From Bog-473 sp963750075 (lineage in GTDB: Bacteria > Actinomycetota > Acidimicrobiia > Acidimicrobiales > RAAP-2), in NCBI GenBank assembly GCA_963750075.1, contig CAVVPG010000001.1, positions 1,178,001 to 1,242,000 on the forward strand: a stretch of DNA of 64,000 nucleotides. Direction: 5' to 3'. Positions 8,227 to 15,688 of the stretch are shown one piece after another; positions within the stretch are counted from its first letter, which is position 1, and each line of letters begins with the position of its first letter. The position numbers and the translations under genes are program-made. Under the pieces are notes generated by a model. That model was given only the letters and a program-made list of their open reading frames with translations, had not been told where the DNA came from and made no database searches.

Positions 8227-9434
8227 CGTGACAACTCCAAGGGGTCGGCGCCGGATCGGCTGCAGGGGCGGAAGATCCAGGACCGCAACACGGCGAAGCG
8301 GAAGACGGCGGCGGCCAGGTTGGCCACCGTGATGGCCACGAGCTCGGGGAACAGCGCGCCGGGAGCCGCCCATTGGGCGACCAGGAGGCCGAGCGTCGTG
8401 AAGCCGAGACTCACGGCGTAGAGGCCACCGGCTACGGCGAGAAGGCGGCCGCGCCGGGCCTGGCCGTCGGTCGTGCTGGACAGCTCACGGTGCACCGCCG
8501 TGTTGAACAGGGTGGCGATCGCCATGGCGACCGCGTTGGCGCCGAAAGCCCCGAGGAGGGGGCGCCAGGCGACGAAGAGAAAGAGGTAGCCGAGCGTCGA
8601 GACCACTCCGACGCCGGCGAAGCGCATGAGCTGGTCGGCCGCGACCTCGTTGGAATGGATACGGCGCAGGCCCTTCGGCCGCCGGACGATCATCCGCCAC
8701 ACACCGCGCAGGTCGTCGGCGGCGGTCGACACGATGTCGACCCGCGAATCGAGATCGTCGACCCAGTCCACCGGGACCTCGCTGATGCGCAGGCCCAGCC
8801 GTTCGGCCGTGACGAGCAGCTCGGTGTCGAAGAACCACTCGTTGTCCTCGACCAGGGGCAACAACTTCTCGGCGGCGTCCCGCCGCAACGCCTTGAACCC
8901 GCACTGGGCGTCGCTGAATCGTCCCCGCAGCGTGAGCTTCAATATGAGGTTGTAGGCCCGCGAGATGAGCTCGCGCTTGGGGCCGCGCACGACGTGCGCA
9001 CCGGGCGCGAGGCGTGATCCGATCGCCACGTCGCGATGACCGGACAGCAGCGGCGCGACCAGGGGCAGCAGCGCCGCCAGCGACGTGGAGAGGTCGACGT
9101 CCATGTAGGCGACGACCGGGGCCTCGCTGGTCGACCAGGCCGAGCGCAGCGCGTAGCCCCGGCCTTTGCGCGGCAGGTGTATGGCGGCCACGCCGGCGGT
9201 GGTGGCGGCCAGCTCAGTCGCCACCCGGTAGGTGTCGTCAGTGCTGGCGTTGTCGACAATCGTGACGAGAGCCCGGAAGGGGAAGGACTCGTCGAGGAAG
9301 TGGCGCAGCGCGGTGATCCTCTCCGCCAGCTGGGCCGCCTCGTTGTAGACCGGGACGACGATCTCGACATCCACCGGGATGCGGCGGGGGTCTGCGTCGG
9401 CCTCCACGGGAACCAGGGCTGTCATGGCTGACAT
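8223..9434 (-). CDS. GT2 polyprenyl-phosphate glycosyltransferase fused to GtrA-like membrane domain
   Basis: The 403-residue protein has an N-terminal GT-A domain (about 20-260): VEIVVPVYNEA, VDNASTDDTY, VAYMDVDLSTSL carrying the DxD-type metal site, and a QCGFKALRR element typical of dolichol-phosphate mannose synthase-like enzymes. Residues about 270-395 hold four membrane helices of the GtrA type (FAGVGVVSTLGYLFLF, ANAVAMAIATLFNTAVHR). Such fusions charge a sugar onto undecaprenyl/decaprenyl phosphate and may help flip it. Coupling to the GT39 gene downstream supports a donor-synthesis plus transfer pair modifying a cell-wall polymer or exported protein. The ATG at 9434 is followed by another at 9425, and either is possible. 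Confidence 0.9.
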   Translation of the reverse strand: MSAMTALVPVEADADPRRIPVDVEIVVPVYNEAAQLAERITALRHFLDESFPFRALVTIVDNASTDDTYRVATELAATTAGVAAIHLPRKGRGYALRSAWSTSEAPVVAYMDVDLSTSLAALLPLVAPLLSGHRDVAIGSRLAPGAHVVRGPKRELISRAYNLILKLTLRGRFSDAQCGFKALRRDAAEKLLPLVEDNEWFFDTELLVTAERLGLRISEVPVDWVDDLDSRVDIVSTAADDLRGVWRMIVRRPKGLRRIHSNEVAADQLMRFAGVGVVSTLGYLFLFVAWRPLLGAFGANAVAMAIATLFNTAVHRELSSTTDGQARRGRLLAVAGGLYAVSLGFTTLGLLVAQWAAPGALFPELVAITVANLAAAVFRFAVLRSWIFRPCSRSGADPLELSR

Positions 9435-9515
9435 CGTGTCGAACGGGCCTCGGGACTCCGTGAGGCTCGGCTGTGGACCCGGTGTGAAAGCTCGGGCCGG
9501 CGGAGCCCGGTCGGC

Positions 9516-11138
9516 TCAGGCCACCGATTCGGGAGTCGGGGTCGCCGAGATCGGGGCGTCGCCCGGGGCGTCACGCCACTGCGGCGCGGGCTCTGGTGCG
9601 GGCTCCGGTTCGGATTCCGGCTCCGGCTCTGGGCGGGTCAGGGGGATCCGCACGCTGACGACCATGCCCTGCCCGGGTGCGGAGGTGGCCGTGACCGTGC
9701 CGCCGTGCGCGGCCACGATGGCGGCGACGATGGAGAGACCCAGGCCACTGCCGCCGCTCGTGCGCGCCCGTGCCGGGTCCGCCCGGTAGAAGCGCTCGAA
9801 GACCCTCCGGGCCTCGTCGGCGGGCATGCCGGGCCCCGTGTCGCGCACCTCCATCTCGGCCTCGTCGCCGACCTGGTCCACCCGCACCGTCGTCGTCGTC
9901 CCCTCCGGGGTGTGCGCCCGGACGTTCGCGAGGAGGTTGTCGATCACCTGGCGCAGGCGATCCCTGTCACCGATCACCTCGATGGGATGCGCCGCCCAGA
10001 AGCGCACCGGCCAGTCGGGGCCCACGGCGGTGGCCGTGCGGACGGCGTCGGAGGCGAGGGCGACCAGCTCGACGGGCGCCGTCTCCATGGGCGCGCCCTC
10101 GTCCAGGCGGGCCAGCGTGAGCAGGTCGTTGACCAGTCGATCCATGCGCGCCGTCTCCGTGCGGATGCCGGCCATCACGCGGGGGAGGTCGTCGGAGTTG
10201 GCGGCGGCACCGCGCTCGAAGAGCTCGGCGTAGGCCGACACCGCGGCGATGGGCGTCCGGAGCTCGTGCGACGCGTCGGCCACGAACTGGCGCAGGTGTT
10301 GATCCGATTCCTTCAGCCTCGCCTCGGAGGCCAGGCGGGCGGAGAAGGCCGCTTGGATCCGCTCGAGCATCACATTGAGCGCCCGGGCCAGTCGGCCCAC
10401 CTCGGTCGACTGCTCGGCTCCGGGGACCCGTTGGTCCAGGTTGCCCGCCGCGATGGAGTCCGCCGTGCGCTCGACGTCCTCCAAAGGGCGCAGGCCGAGG
10501 CGGACCAGCCACCAGCCCGCCGCCAGTGCGAACACGAGTGCTCCAGCGGTGACGGCCAATTCTATGAGGAAGAGCGTGTGCAATGTGCTGTTCTGGTCGA
10601 CCAGCGGTTGGGCCTGCACCAGCACGTCACCGTCGAACTGCGGGTTGAACTGCGGGCCTGAGATCTTCTCCGCCCGCACTCGGAACGAGGGGCCGCCGGC
10701 GGCGATGGCACCGGTGGTGAATTGCGCCACCTGCGAGCCGTCCCGTTGTGTGCTGAACCCCGTGATCGGTGACGGGAGCGCGGGTCGGTACGGGTGTTCG
10801 CCGACGTAGGCCGGGCACTCCAGTCCCTGGACGACCTGCCCCGACGTCGTCGTCACACCGATGTAGTTGATGCCCGCGACGTTCGCGAAGCCTTCGCTCG
10901 GGGGCCCACTGCCCGAATTGCCGACGGGCCCGCCGCCGAAGTCGTGCTGAGGCGAAGGACAAGTGGGCGCGCCGGTGAGCACGTTCTGCCTCAGGTTCGG
11001 TGGCTGCCGCGCCAGCTGTTGGTCGACCTGGTTGTAGAGCGACGAGCGCAGCGCAGAGTAGGTGGCGAAGTCCGCCACCACCAGCGCGACGATGGAGATC
11101 GCTCCGACGGCAAGCAGGAGCCGGAGCCGCAGAGACAC
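9516..11138 (-). CDS. Membrane sensor histidine kinase (OmpR-system partner)
   Basis: The 540-residue protein has a first membrane span at about residues 4-27 and an extracellular sensor domain of about 160 residues. A second span (LIELAVTAGALVFALAAGWWL) is followed by HAMP (GLRPLEDVERTADSIAAGNLDQRV), HisKA with the phospho-acceptor in SHELRTPIAAVSAYAELF, and an HATPase domain (N box DNLLANVRAHTPEG, G1 DTGPGMP, G2 GGSGLGLSIV). A C-terminal tail is rich in Pro-Glu. The order matches TcrY/TrcS/MprB-like actinobacterial kinases. Its GTG start follows directly on the regulator stop, so regulator and kinase are one operon with the regulator first. The stimulus is unknown. Confidence 0.93.
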   Translation of the reverse strand: MSLRLRLLLAVGAISIVALVVADFATYSALRSSLYNQVDQQLARQPPNLRQNVLTGAPTCPSPQHDFGGGPVGNSGSGPPSEGFANVAGINYIGVTTTSGQVVQGLECPAYVGEHPYRPALPSPITGFSTQRDGSQVAQFTTGAIAAGGPSFRVRAEKISGPQFNPQFDGDVLVQAQPLVDQNSTLHTLFLIELAVTAGALVFALAAGWWLVRLGLRPLEDVERTADSIAAGNLDQRVPGAEQSTEVGRLARALNVMLERIQAAFSARLASEARLKESDQHLRQFVADASHELRTPIAAVSAYAELFERGAAANSDDLPRVMAGIRTETARMDRLVNDLLTLARLDEGAPMETAPVELVALASDAVRTATAVGPDWPVRFWAAHPIEVIGDRDRLRQVIDNLLANVRAHTPEGTTTTVRVDQVGDEAEMEVRDTGPGMPADEARRVFERFYRADPARARTSGGSGLGLSIVAAIVAAHGGTVTATSAPGQGMVVSVRIPLTRPEPEPESEPEPAPEPAPQWRDAPGDAPISATPTPESVA

Positions 11139-11852
11139 TCAGGCTGCTCCGCTGGCGGACTCGGGCTCACGCAGGGTGTAACCGACCAGGCGGATCGTGT
11201 GGATCAGCGGCGGCCCGAACTTCTCGAGCTTCTTGCGCAGGTAGCTCACGTAGGTCTCCACCACGTTGCCGTCGCCGCCGAAGTCGTAGTGCCAGACGTG
11301 GTCGAGGATCTGCGCCTTCGAGAGCACGTGGCGCGGGTTGAGCATGAAGTAGCGCAGCAGGTTGAACTCCGTCGCGGTGAGGTTGATCGCGTGGCCGGCG
11401 CGCCGCACCTCGTGTGCGCTCTCGTCGAGCTCGAGGTCGGAGAAGCGCAGGATCCCGTCGTCCTCCGGCTCGTAGCCCGTGCGGCGCAGGATGGCGTGCA
11501 CCCGGGCGATCACCTCGGCCAACGCGAACGGCTTCGTGACGTAGTCGTCGCCCCCGACCGTCAGCCCGGCCAGCTTGTCGGACAGCGTGTCCCGCGCCGT
11601 GAGGAAGAGGACCGGCACGCGCAGCCCGTCGGCGCGCAGGCGCCTTGTCACCTCCAGGCCGTCGAGGTCGGGCAGCATGACATCGAGGATCACGAGGTCC
11701 GGCGGGTCCTCCTGGGCCTGGGCCAGCGCCTTGCGCCCGGTCATCGCCTCGTCGACGGTGAACCCCTCGTAACGCAGCGACGTGGCCACCGCATCGACGA
11801 TGGAGGGCTCGTCGTCCACCACCAGGACCCGTGGTCCGTTGTCCGTCTTCAC
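11139..11852 (-). CDS. OmpR/PhoB-family response regulator
   Basis: The 237-residue protein has a receiver domain with the acidic pair VVDDEPS, the phosphorylation Asp in LVILDVMLPD, the switch Thr in LFLTARD and the Lys in DDYVTKPFA. It continues into a winged-helix DNA-binding domain (LTATEFNLLRYFMLNPRHVLSKAQIL, VVETYVSYLRKKLEK, IRLVGYTL). It most resembles TrcR/TcrA-type regulators. Translation starts at a GTG with GGGAGG 8 bases upstream. It is the first gene of the operon with the adjacent kinase, and the 87-base gap to cinA upstream holds the promoter. Its targets cannot be told from the window. Confidence 0.93.
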   Translation of the reverse strand: MKTDNGPRVLVVDDEPSIVDAVATSLRYEGFTVDEAMTGRKALAQAQEDPPDLVILDVMLPDLDGLEVTRRLRADGLRVPVLFLTARDTLSDKLAGLTVGGDDYVTKPFALAEVIARVHAILRRTGYEPEDDGILRFSDLELDESAHEVRRAGHAINLTATEFNLLRYFMLNPRHVLSKAQILDHVWHYDFGGDGNVVETYVSYLRKKLEKFGPPLIHTIRLVGYTLREPESASGAA

Positions 11853-11939
11853 TGGTCATACCTCCCTGCGGCACAGGGTCGCGCCCCGGACTCCCCCTCC
11901 AGTGTGACCCCGCTGTGGGTCCCCTGTGAGCGCAGGTGG

Positions 11940-13205
11940 TCAGCTCAAGGGAGCGTCGAGCGCACGTCGGAGCAGGTCAAGGGCCGATATGGCCCCGTAC
12001 TGGCGCACGCGCTCGCGGTCGCCCGGCAGCCGCAGCTGGCGGCTCTGGGTCGGCTCCCCCGGCAGGGCCAGACCCACGAAGACGGTGCCGGGCGCCACGC
12101 CCTCCTGCTCGTCGGGCCCCGCCACCCCGGTGATTCCGAGCCCCACGTCGGCCCCCGTCACCCGGGCGGCACCCTCTGCCATGGCCGCCGCGGCCGGCTC
12201 GGTCACGACCGGCCCGGCGGGCACCCCCAGGACGTCGAATTTGACCTGCGAGTCGTACGCCACAACCCCGCCGCGGAACCAGGCCGACGCCCCGGGCACG
12301 TTGACCAGGCGCGAGGCGATGAGGCCGCCGGTCAGCGATTCGGCCACGCCGAAGGTCAGCCCGCGCGCCACCAGGCGTTCGGCCACGGCGACCTCCATGG
12401 TCTCGTCGTCGATCCCGAAGACGATGTCCCCCAGGCGCTCGTTGATGGCGCGGCGCACCTCGGCCTCCTCCTTGTCCAGCAGCGCGGCGACGTCGTCGGG
12501 AGTGCGCGCACGGGCTGTGATGCGGGCCTTGATGCCCTCGATGCCCGAGGCGAGGAACGCCAGCGTGACGTCGCCGCTCGCGTCGAGCGCGTCGATGCGG
12601 TCCTGGAGAGCCTCGGCCAGCCCGGACTCGCTGGCCCCCCAGGTGCGCAGGACGCGGCTGGCGATGACACCTTCCTCGCCGGCCTCGGCCATGCGGGCGC
12701 GCAGGTCGGGGAGGATGCCGCGGTCGAACATCTCGGCCATCTCGTAGGGCACGCCGGGGACGGCGTAGATGACCTTGTTGCCCAGCGGGCAGATGAGGCC
12801 CGGGGCCGTGCCGCCCGCCTGCGCGATGACGGTGGCGCCCTGCGGCACGTCGGCCTGTCGGGCGTTGTTGGCCGACATGGCGCGGCCCCGGGCGGCGAAG
12901 AAGGCGTCGATGAGCGCGACGATCTCGGGGTCACGGACGAGCTCGACGTTCATGACCGCCGCGATGGCCTCGCGGGTGATGTCGTCCTGGGTGGGCCCGA
13001 GCCCGCCGCACACGATGACGCCGTCGCTGCGCGCCAGAGCGGTGCGCAGCGCCAGGGTGATGCGTCCGTGGTTGTCGCCCACGGCCTGGTGGAAATGAGA
13101 GGCAACCCCGTTGGCGGCGAGGCGATCGCCCAGCCAGGCCGAATTGGTGTCGGCGATCTGGCCCAACAAGAGCTCGGTACCCACCGCCACGATCTCGATC
13201 CTCAC
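11940..13205 (-). CDS. cinA: CinA-family protein (nicotinamide-nucleotide amidohydrolase / competence-damage)
   Basis: The 421-residue protein has the two-domain CinA layout. The N-terminal COG1058 (MoaB-like) domain carries RIEIVAVGTELLLGQIADTN, GGLGPTQDD and AVPGVPYEM. The C-terminal NMN-deamidase domain carries FGVAESLTGGLIASRLV, the Ser of which is catalytic in PncC, followed by GITGVAGPD and GTVFVGLA. It recycles NMN and hydrolyses ADP-ribose in characterised homologues. The GTG at 13205 gives the canonical N-terminus. The gene lies 10 bases downstream of pgsA on the same strand, so rimO-pgsA-cinA is an operon. In many actinobacteria recA follows soon after. Here recA is 8 kb away in the same orientation, separated by unrelated genes. 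Confidence 0.95.
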   Translation of the reverse strand: MRIEIVAVGTELLLGQIADTNSAWLGDRLAANGVASHFHQAVGDNHGRITLALRTALARSDGVIVCGGLGPTQDDITREAIAAVMNVELVRDPEIVALIDAFFAARGRAMSANNARQADVPQGATVIAQAGGTAPGLICPLGNKVIYAVPGVPYEMAEMFDRGILPDLRARMAEAGEEGVIASRVLRTWGASESGLAEALQDRIDALDASGDVTLAFLASGIEGIKARITARARTPDDVAALLDKEEAEVRRAINERLGDIVFGIDDETMEVAVAERLVARGLTFGVAESLTGGLIASRLVNVPGASAWFRGGVVAYDSQVKFDVLGVPAGPVVTEPAAAAMAEGAARVTGADVGLGITGVAGPDEQEGVAPGTVFVGLALPGEPTQSRQLRLPGDRERVRQYGAISALDLLRRALDAPLS

Positions 13206-13215
13206 GGGCGTGACC

Positions 13216-13818
13216 TTACGGGGCGGCCGGCCGGTCCAGCGCCCTGCGGCCGTCGAGTAGGTACTCGGCGCCCGTGTAGAGCGTGAGAGCGCAGGCGAAC
13301 CAGATCGCAGCGACCTGGAGCGTGTGCTGGTGGGCCAGAGGCGGGATGATGACCGTGCCGATCGCGATGTCCTGCACGAGCGTCTTGAGCTTGGCCGACT
13401 TGCGGGCCGGGATGGACACGCCCCGGCGGCCGACCCAGGAGCGGTACAGCTGCATGCCGACCTCGCGGGCGGCGATGAGGATGACCGGGAGCCAGGGCAG
13501 GTGGCCCTGGGCCGCCAGGGTGAACATGGCGCCGAGGACGCACGCCTTGTCGGCCAGCGGGTCGAGAAAGGCACCCGAACGGGTGGTGCCGTGGCGGCGC
13601 GCCATGTAGCCATCGAGCCCGTCGCTGCCCGCCAGCACGATGCCGACGACCACGTTGACCCAGGAGGCGCCCCATACGACGAGCATCACCACGTAGACCG
13701 GCGCCGCCAGGAGCCGGGCGACCGTGACGGCGTTGGCCGGCGTGACGAGGGCGCTCGGCCCGAAGGTGAAGCCGGGGTGGCCGGGAGGGCCGGGGTGCTC
13801 GTGGGTGGCGTCGCTCAC
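13216..13818 (-). CDS. pgsA: CDP-diacylglycerol-glycerol-3-phosphate 3-phosphatidyltransferase
   Basis: The 200-residue integral membrane enzyme carries the CDP-alcohol phosphotransferase motif as DGLDGYMARR followed by SGAFLDPLADKA, with all four Asp present. The spacing between the AR pair and the Gly is seven residues, against the eight I know from E. coli PgsA. The membrane segments are about four to five. It makes phosphatidylglycerol phosphate, the first committed step to phosphatidylglycerol and cardiolipin. The GTG start overlaps the rimO stop by four bases (GTGA), showing translational coupling. The N-terminal 20 residues are Pro/His/Gly-rich and probably cytoplasmic. Other CDP-alcohol transferases share the motif, but the rimO-pgsA-cinA context supports PgsA. 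Confidence 0.92.
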   Translation of the reverse strand: MSDATHEHPGPPGHPGFTFGPSALVTPANAVTVARLLAAPVYVVMLVVWGASWVNVVVGIVLAGSDGLDGYMARRHGTTRSGAFLDPLADKACVLGAMFTLAAQGHLPWLPVILIAAREVGMQLYRSWVGRRGVSIPARKSAKLKTLVQDIAIGTVIIPPLAHQHTLQVAAIWFACALTLYTGAEYLLDGRRALDRPAAP

Positions 13819-15191
13819 ACCAACTCCCGATCGTGCGCGGGCAGGCCATGGAGGTCGGGCCCCTCCGCCCCGGTGATGACGACGTCGACGAGGCTGCCCA
13901 CGGGGAGGTCGGCCGGGAGGCGCACGACGCCGTCGATCTCGGGCGCCTCGTGCACGGTGCGGCCGCGCCCCGGTGCGTCGACCACGACCCGGTGCTGCTC
14001 ACCGATGCGACGGTCCCGCCGGGCCGCCGTGATGGCGTCCTGCAGCTCGGTGCACTCGCGCAGCCGCTCGAGGGCCAGCTCGGGTGCCACCTGTTCCCGA
14101 AGGCCGTCGGCATGGGTGCCCTCCTCCTTGGAGAAGGTGAAGAAACCGGCCCAGTCGAGCTGCGCGTCCTGCAGGAATTGCAGGAGCAGGTCGTGGTCGC
14201 GCTCGGTCTCGCCGGGGTAGCCGAGGATGAACGAGGAGCGGAAGGTGGCGTCAGGATCGGCGGCGCGGATGTCGGCGATGCGGCGCAAGAAGCGCTCGCC
14301 GTCGCCCCAGCGGCGCATGCGGGCGAGGAGCGGACGCGACACGTGCTGCAGCGAGAGATCGAAGTACGGCACGCCGGTCGCCAGGACGGCCTCGATCAGC
14401 TCGTCGGTCAGGCCGGACGGGTAGAGGTAGAGCAGCCGGGTGCGCTCGACCCGGGCCGAGACCGCGCGTGTGAGGGCGGCGATCGGCGCGGTGCCGTTGG
14501 CGGTGCGGGTGCGCCGGCCGGGCCCCGACCGGTCCCGCCCGAACGCCGCCAGGTCCTGGGCGACGAGGACGATCTCGCGCAGCGGAGGCACGCCGGGCGC
14601 CGGCGCCAACAGCGCATCGACCTCGGCCAACACCTCCTCGGGCGAGCGCGACCGCTGCTTGCCGCGGAACGACGGGATGGCGCAGAAGCCGCAGATGCGG
14701 TCGCACCCCTCGGCGACCTTGACGTAGGCCCAGGGCGCGCGGGCGGCGGGACGGGGCAGCTCGAGGAGGTCGAAGGCGTGCGCCGCACCGGCCCGCGGGG
14801 AGGTGGCGGTGCGCGACACGCCGAGGGTGACGGGGACGGCGCCCTGCGGCGGGGCCGGCGACCCGGTGGTCAGGTCACGACCGAACCCGGCCACCAGGTC
14901 CACTTCGGGGAGCGCGTCGCGCAGCTCGTCTCCGTAACGCTCGGCCATGCACCCCGTCACGACGAGACGGGCGCCGTCCCGGCGCAGCTCGGCCAGCGCC
15001 AAGACCGTCTCGATCGACTCCTGGCGGGCCGCGTCGATGAAGGCGCACGTGTTGACGACGACGAGATCGGCCACGTCGGGGTCGGGTGCGCGGTCGTATC
15101 CCTGCGCCTCGAGGTAGCCCTCCAGCTTGTCGGAGTCCACCTGGTTCTTGGGGCACCCAAGGGTCTGCAGCCAGTACCGACCCACGCTCAC
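13815..15191 (-). CDS. rimO: Ribosomal protein uS12 methylthiotransferase RimO
   Basis: The 458-residue protein has three domains. An N-terminal UPF0004 domain (LQTLGCPKNQVDSDKLEG, NTCAFIDAARQES, TGCMAERY) supplies three Cys for the auxiliary 4Fe-4S cluster. The radical-SAM core has CDRICGFCAIPSFRGKQRSR (CxxxCxxC), and a C-terminal TRAM domain lies at about 395-455. RimO attaches a methylthio group to an Asp of ribosomal protein S12. The N-terminal CPKNQVDSD distinguishes RimO from MiaB. The GTG at 15191 is preferred because GAGGAG lies 5 bases upstream. tRNA-Ser lies just upstream on the same strand. Confidence 0.95.
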   Translation of the reverse strand: MSVGRYWLQTLGCPKNQVDSDKLEGYLEAQGYDRAPDPDVADLVVVNTCAFIDAARQESIETVLALAELRRDGARLVVTGCMAERYGDELRDALPEVDLVAGFGRDLTTGSPAPPQGAVPVTLGVSRTATSPRAGAAHAFDLLELPRPAARAPWAYVKVAEGCDRICGFCAIPSFRGKQRSRSPEEVLAEVDALLAPAPGVPPLREIVLVAQDLAAFGRDRSGPGRRTRTANGTAPIAALTRAVSARVERTRLLYLYPSGLTDELIEAVLATGVPYFDLSLQHVSRPLLARMRRWGDGERFLRRIADIRAADPDATFRSSFILGYPGETERDHDLLLQFLQDAQLDWAGFFTFSKEEGTHADGLREQVAPELALERLRECTELQDAITAARRDRRIGEQHRVVVDAPGRGRTVHEAPEIDGVVRLPADLPVGSLVDVVITGAEGPDLHGLPAHDRELV

Positions 15192-15299
15192 GCACACTCC
15201 TCGCACCAGGCCGGTTGCCGCCGGGATGGCGGCTTCGGCAGGCCCGCCGCGGCGGGCCGAATGTTCGGGACGCCCGGCACCACGTGCCCGGCTCCCGAG

Positions 15300-15388
15300 C
15301 GGAGAGGGAGGGATTTGAACCCTCGGACCCGGTTACCCAGGTCAACTCATTAGCAGTGAGTCCGATTCGGCCGCTCTCGCACCTCTCC
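15300..15388 (-). tRNA. tRNA-Ser(GCT)
   Basis: Read on the minus strand, the 89-base sequence begins GGAGAGG and ends CCTCTCC plus discriminator G, giving a perfect seven-pair acceptor stem. The anticodon stem-loop is CTCACTGCTAATGAG with anticodon GCT (plus-strand 15352-15354). The T arm GAGGGTTCAAATCCCTC and a long variable arm, as expected of class II tRNA-Ser, are present. CCA is not encoded. Its anticodon-to-5' half plus upstream DNA is repeated at 18218 and, in part, at 20556, so this gene is an integration site. Confidence 0.95.
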
Positions 15389-15495
15389 AGCAGGAGTTTT
15401 GTCTTGTGACCAGGGCCCCGTTGTCCATAATCGGGCCGTTGTCGACGACTGACTCCGTCCAGGAAGCCTACGTGAAGCCTGACCTGGCGTTTGGC
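15350..15495 (-). repeat. tRNA-Ser 5' half plus upstream region, copy A (functional)
   Basis: This copy runs from two bases beyond the anticodon, through the 5' half of tRNA-Ser, into its upstream promoter region. Positions 15350-15387 are identical to 18218-18255, and the similarity continues with scattered mismatches to 15495, including an identical stretch around CCGTTGTCCATAATCGGGCC. The break point in the anticodon loop is a known crossover site of tyrosine recombinases. Confidence 0.9.
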
Positions 15496-15688
15496 AGGTC
15501 GTGGGAGGCGGCAGCACCTGGTCGACCGCAGCCGCCACCGTCATGCCGACCCGGCTCGGGGGCTCTGGACGCGGCGGCGCCCTACCGCGCCATTACCGCC
15601 GCAGTGCATCGTCTGCCGGATAGGGTGCCCGGCCGGCAACTGACGTTGACCCGGCACTCTCCGAACCGAACCGAAGGGAGCAGAGCAC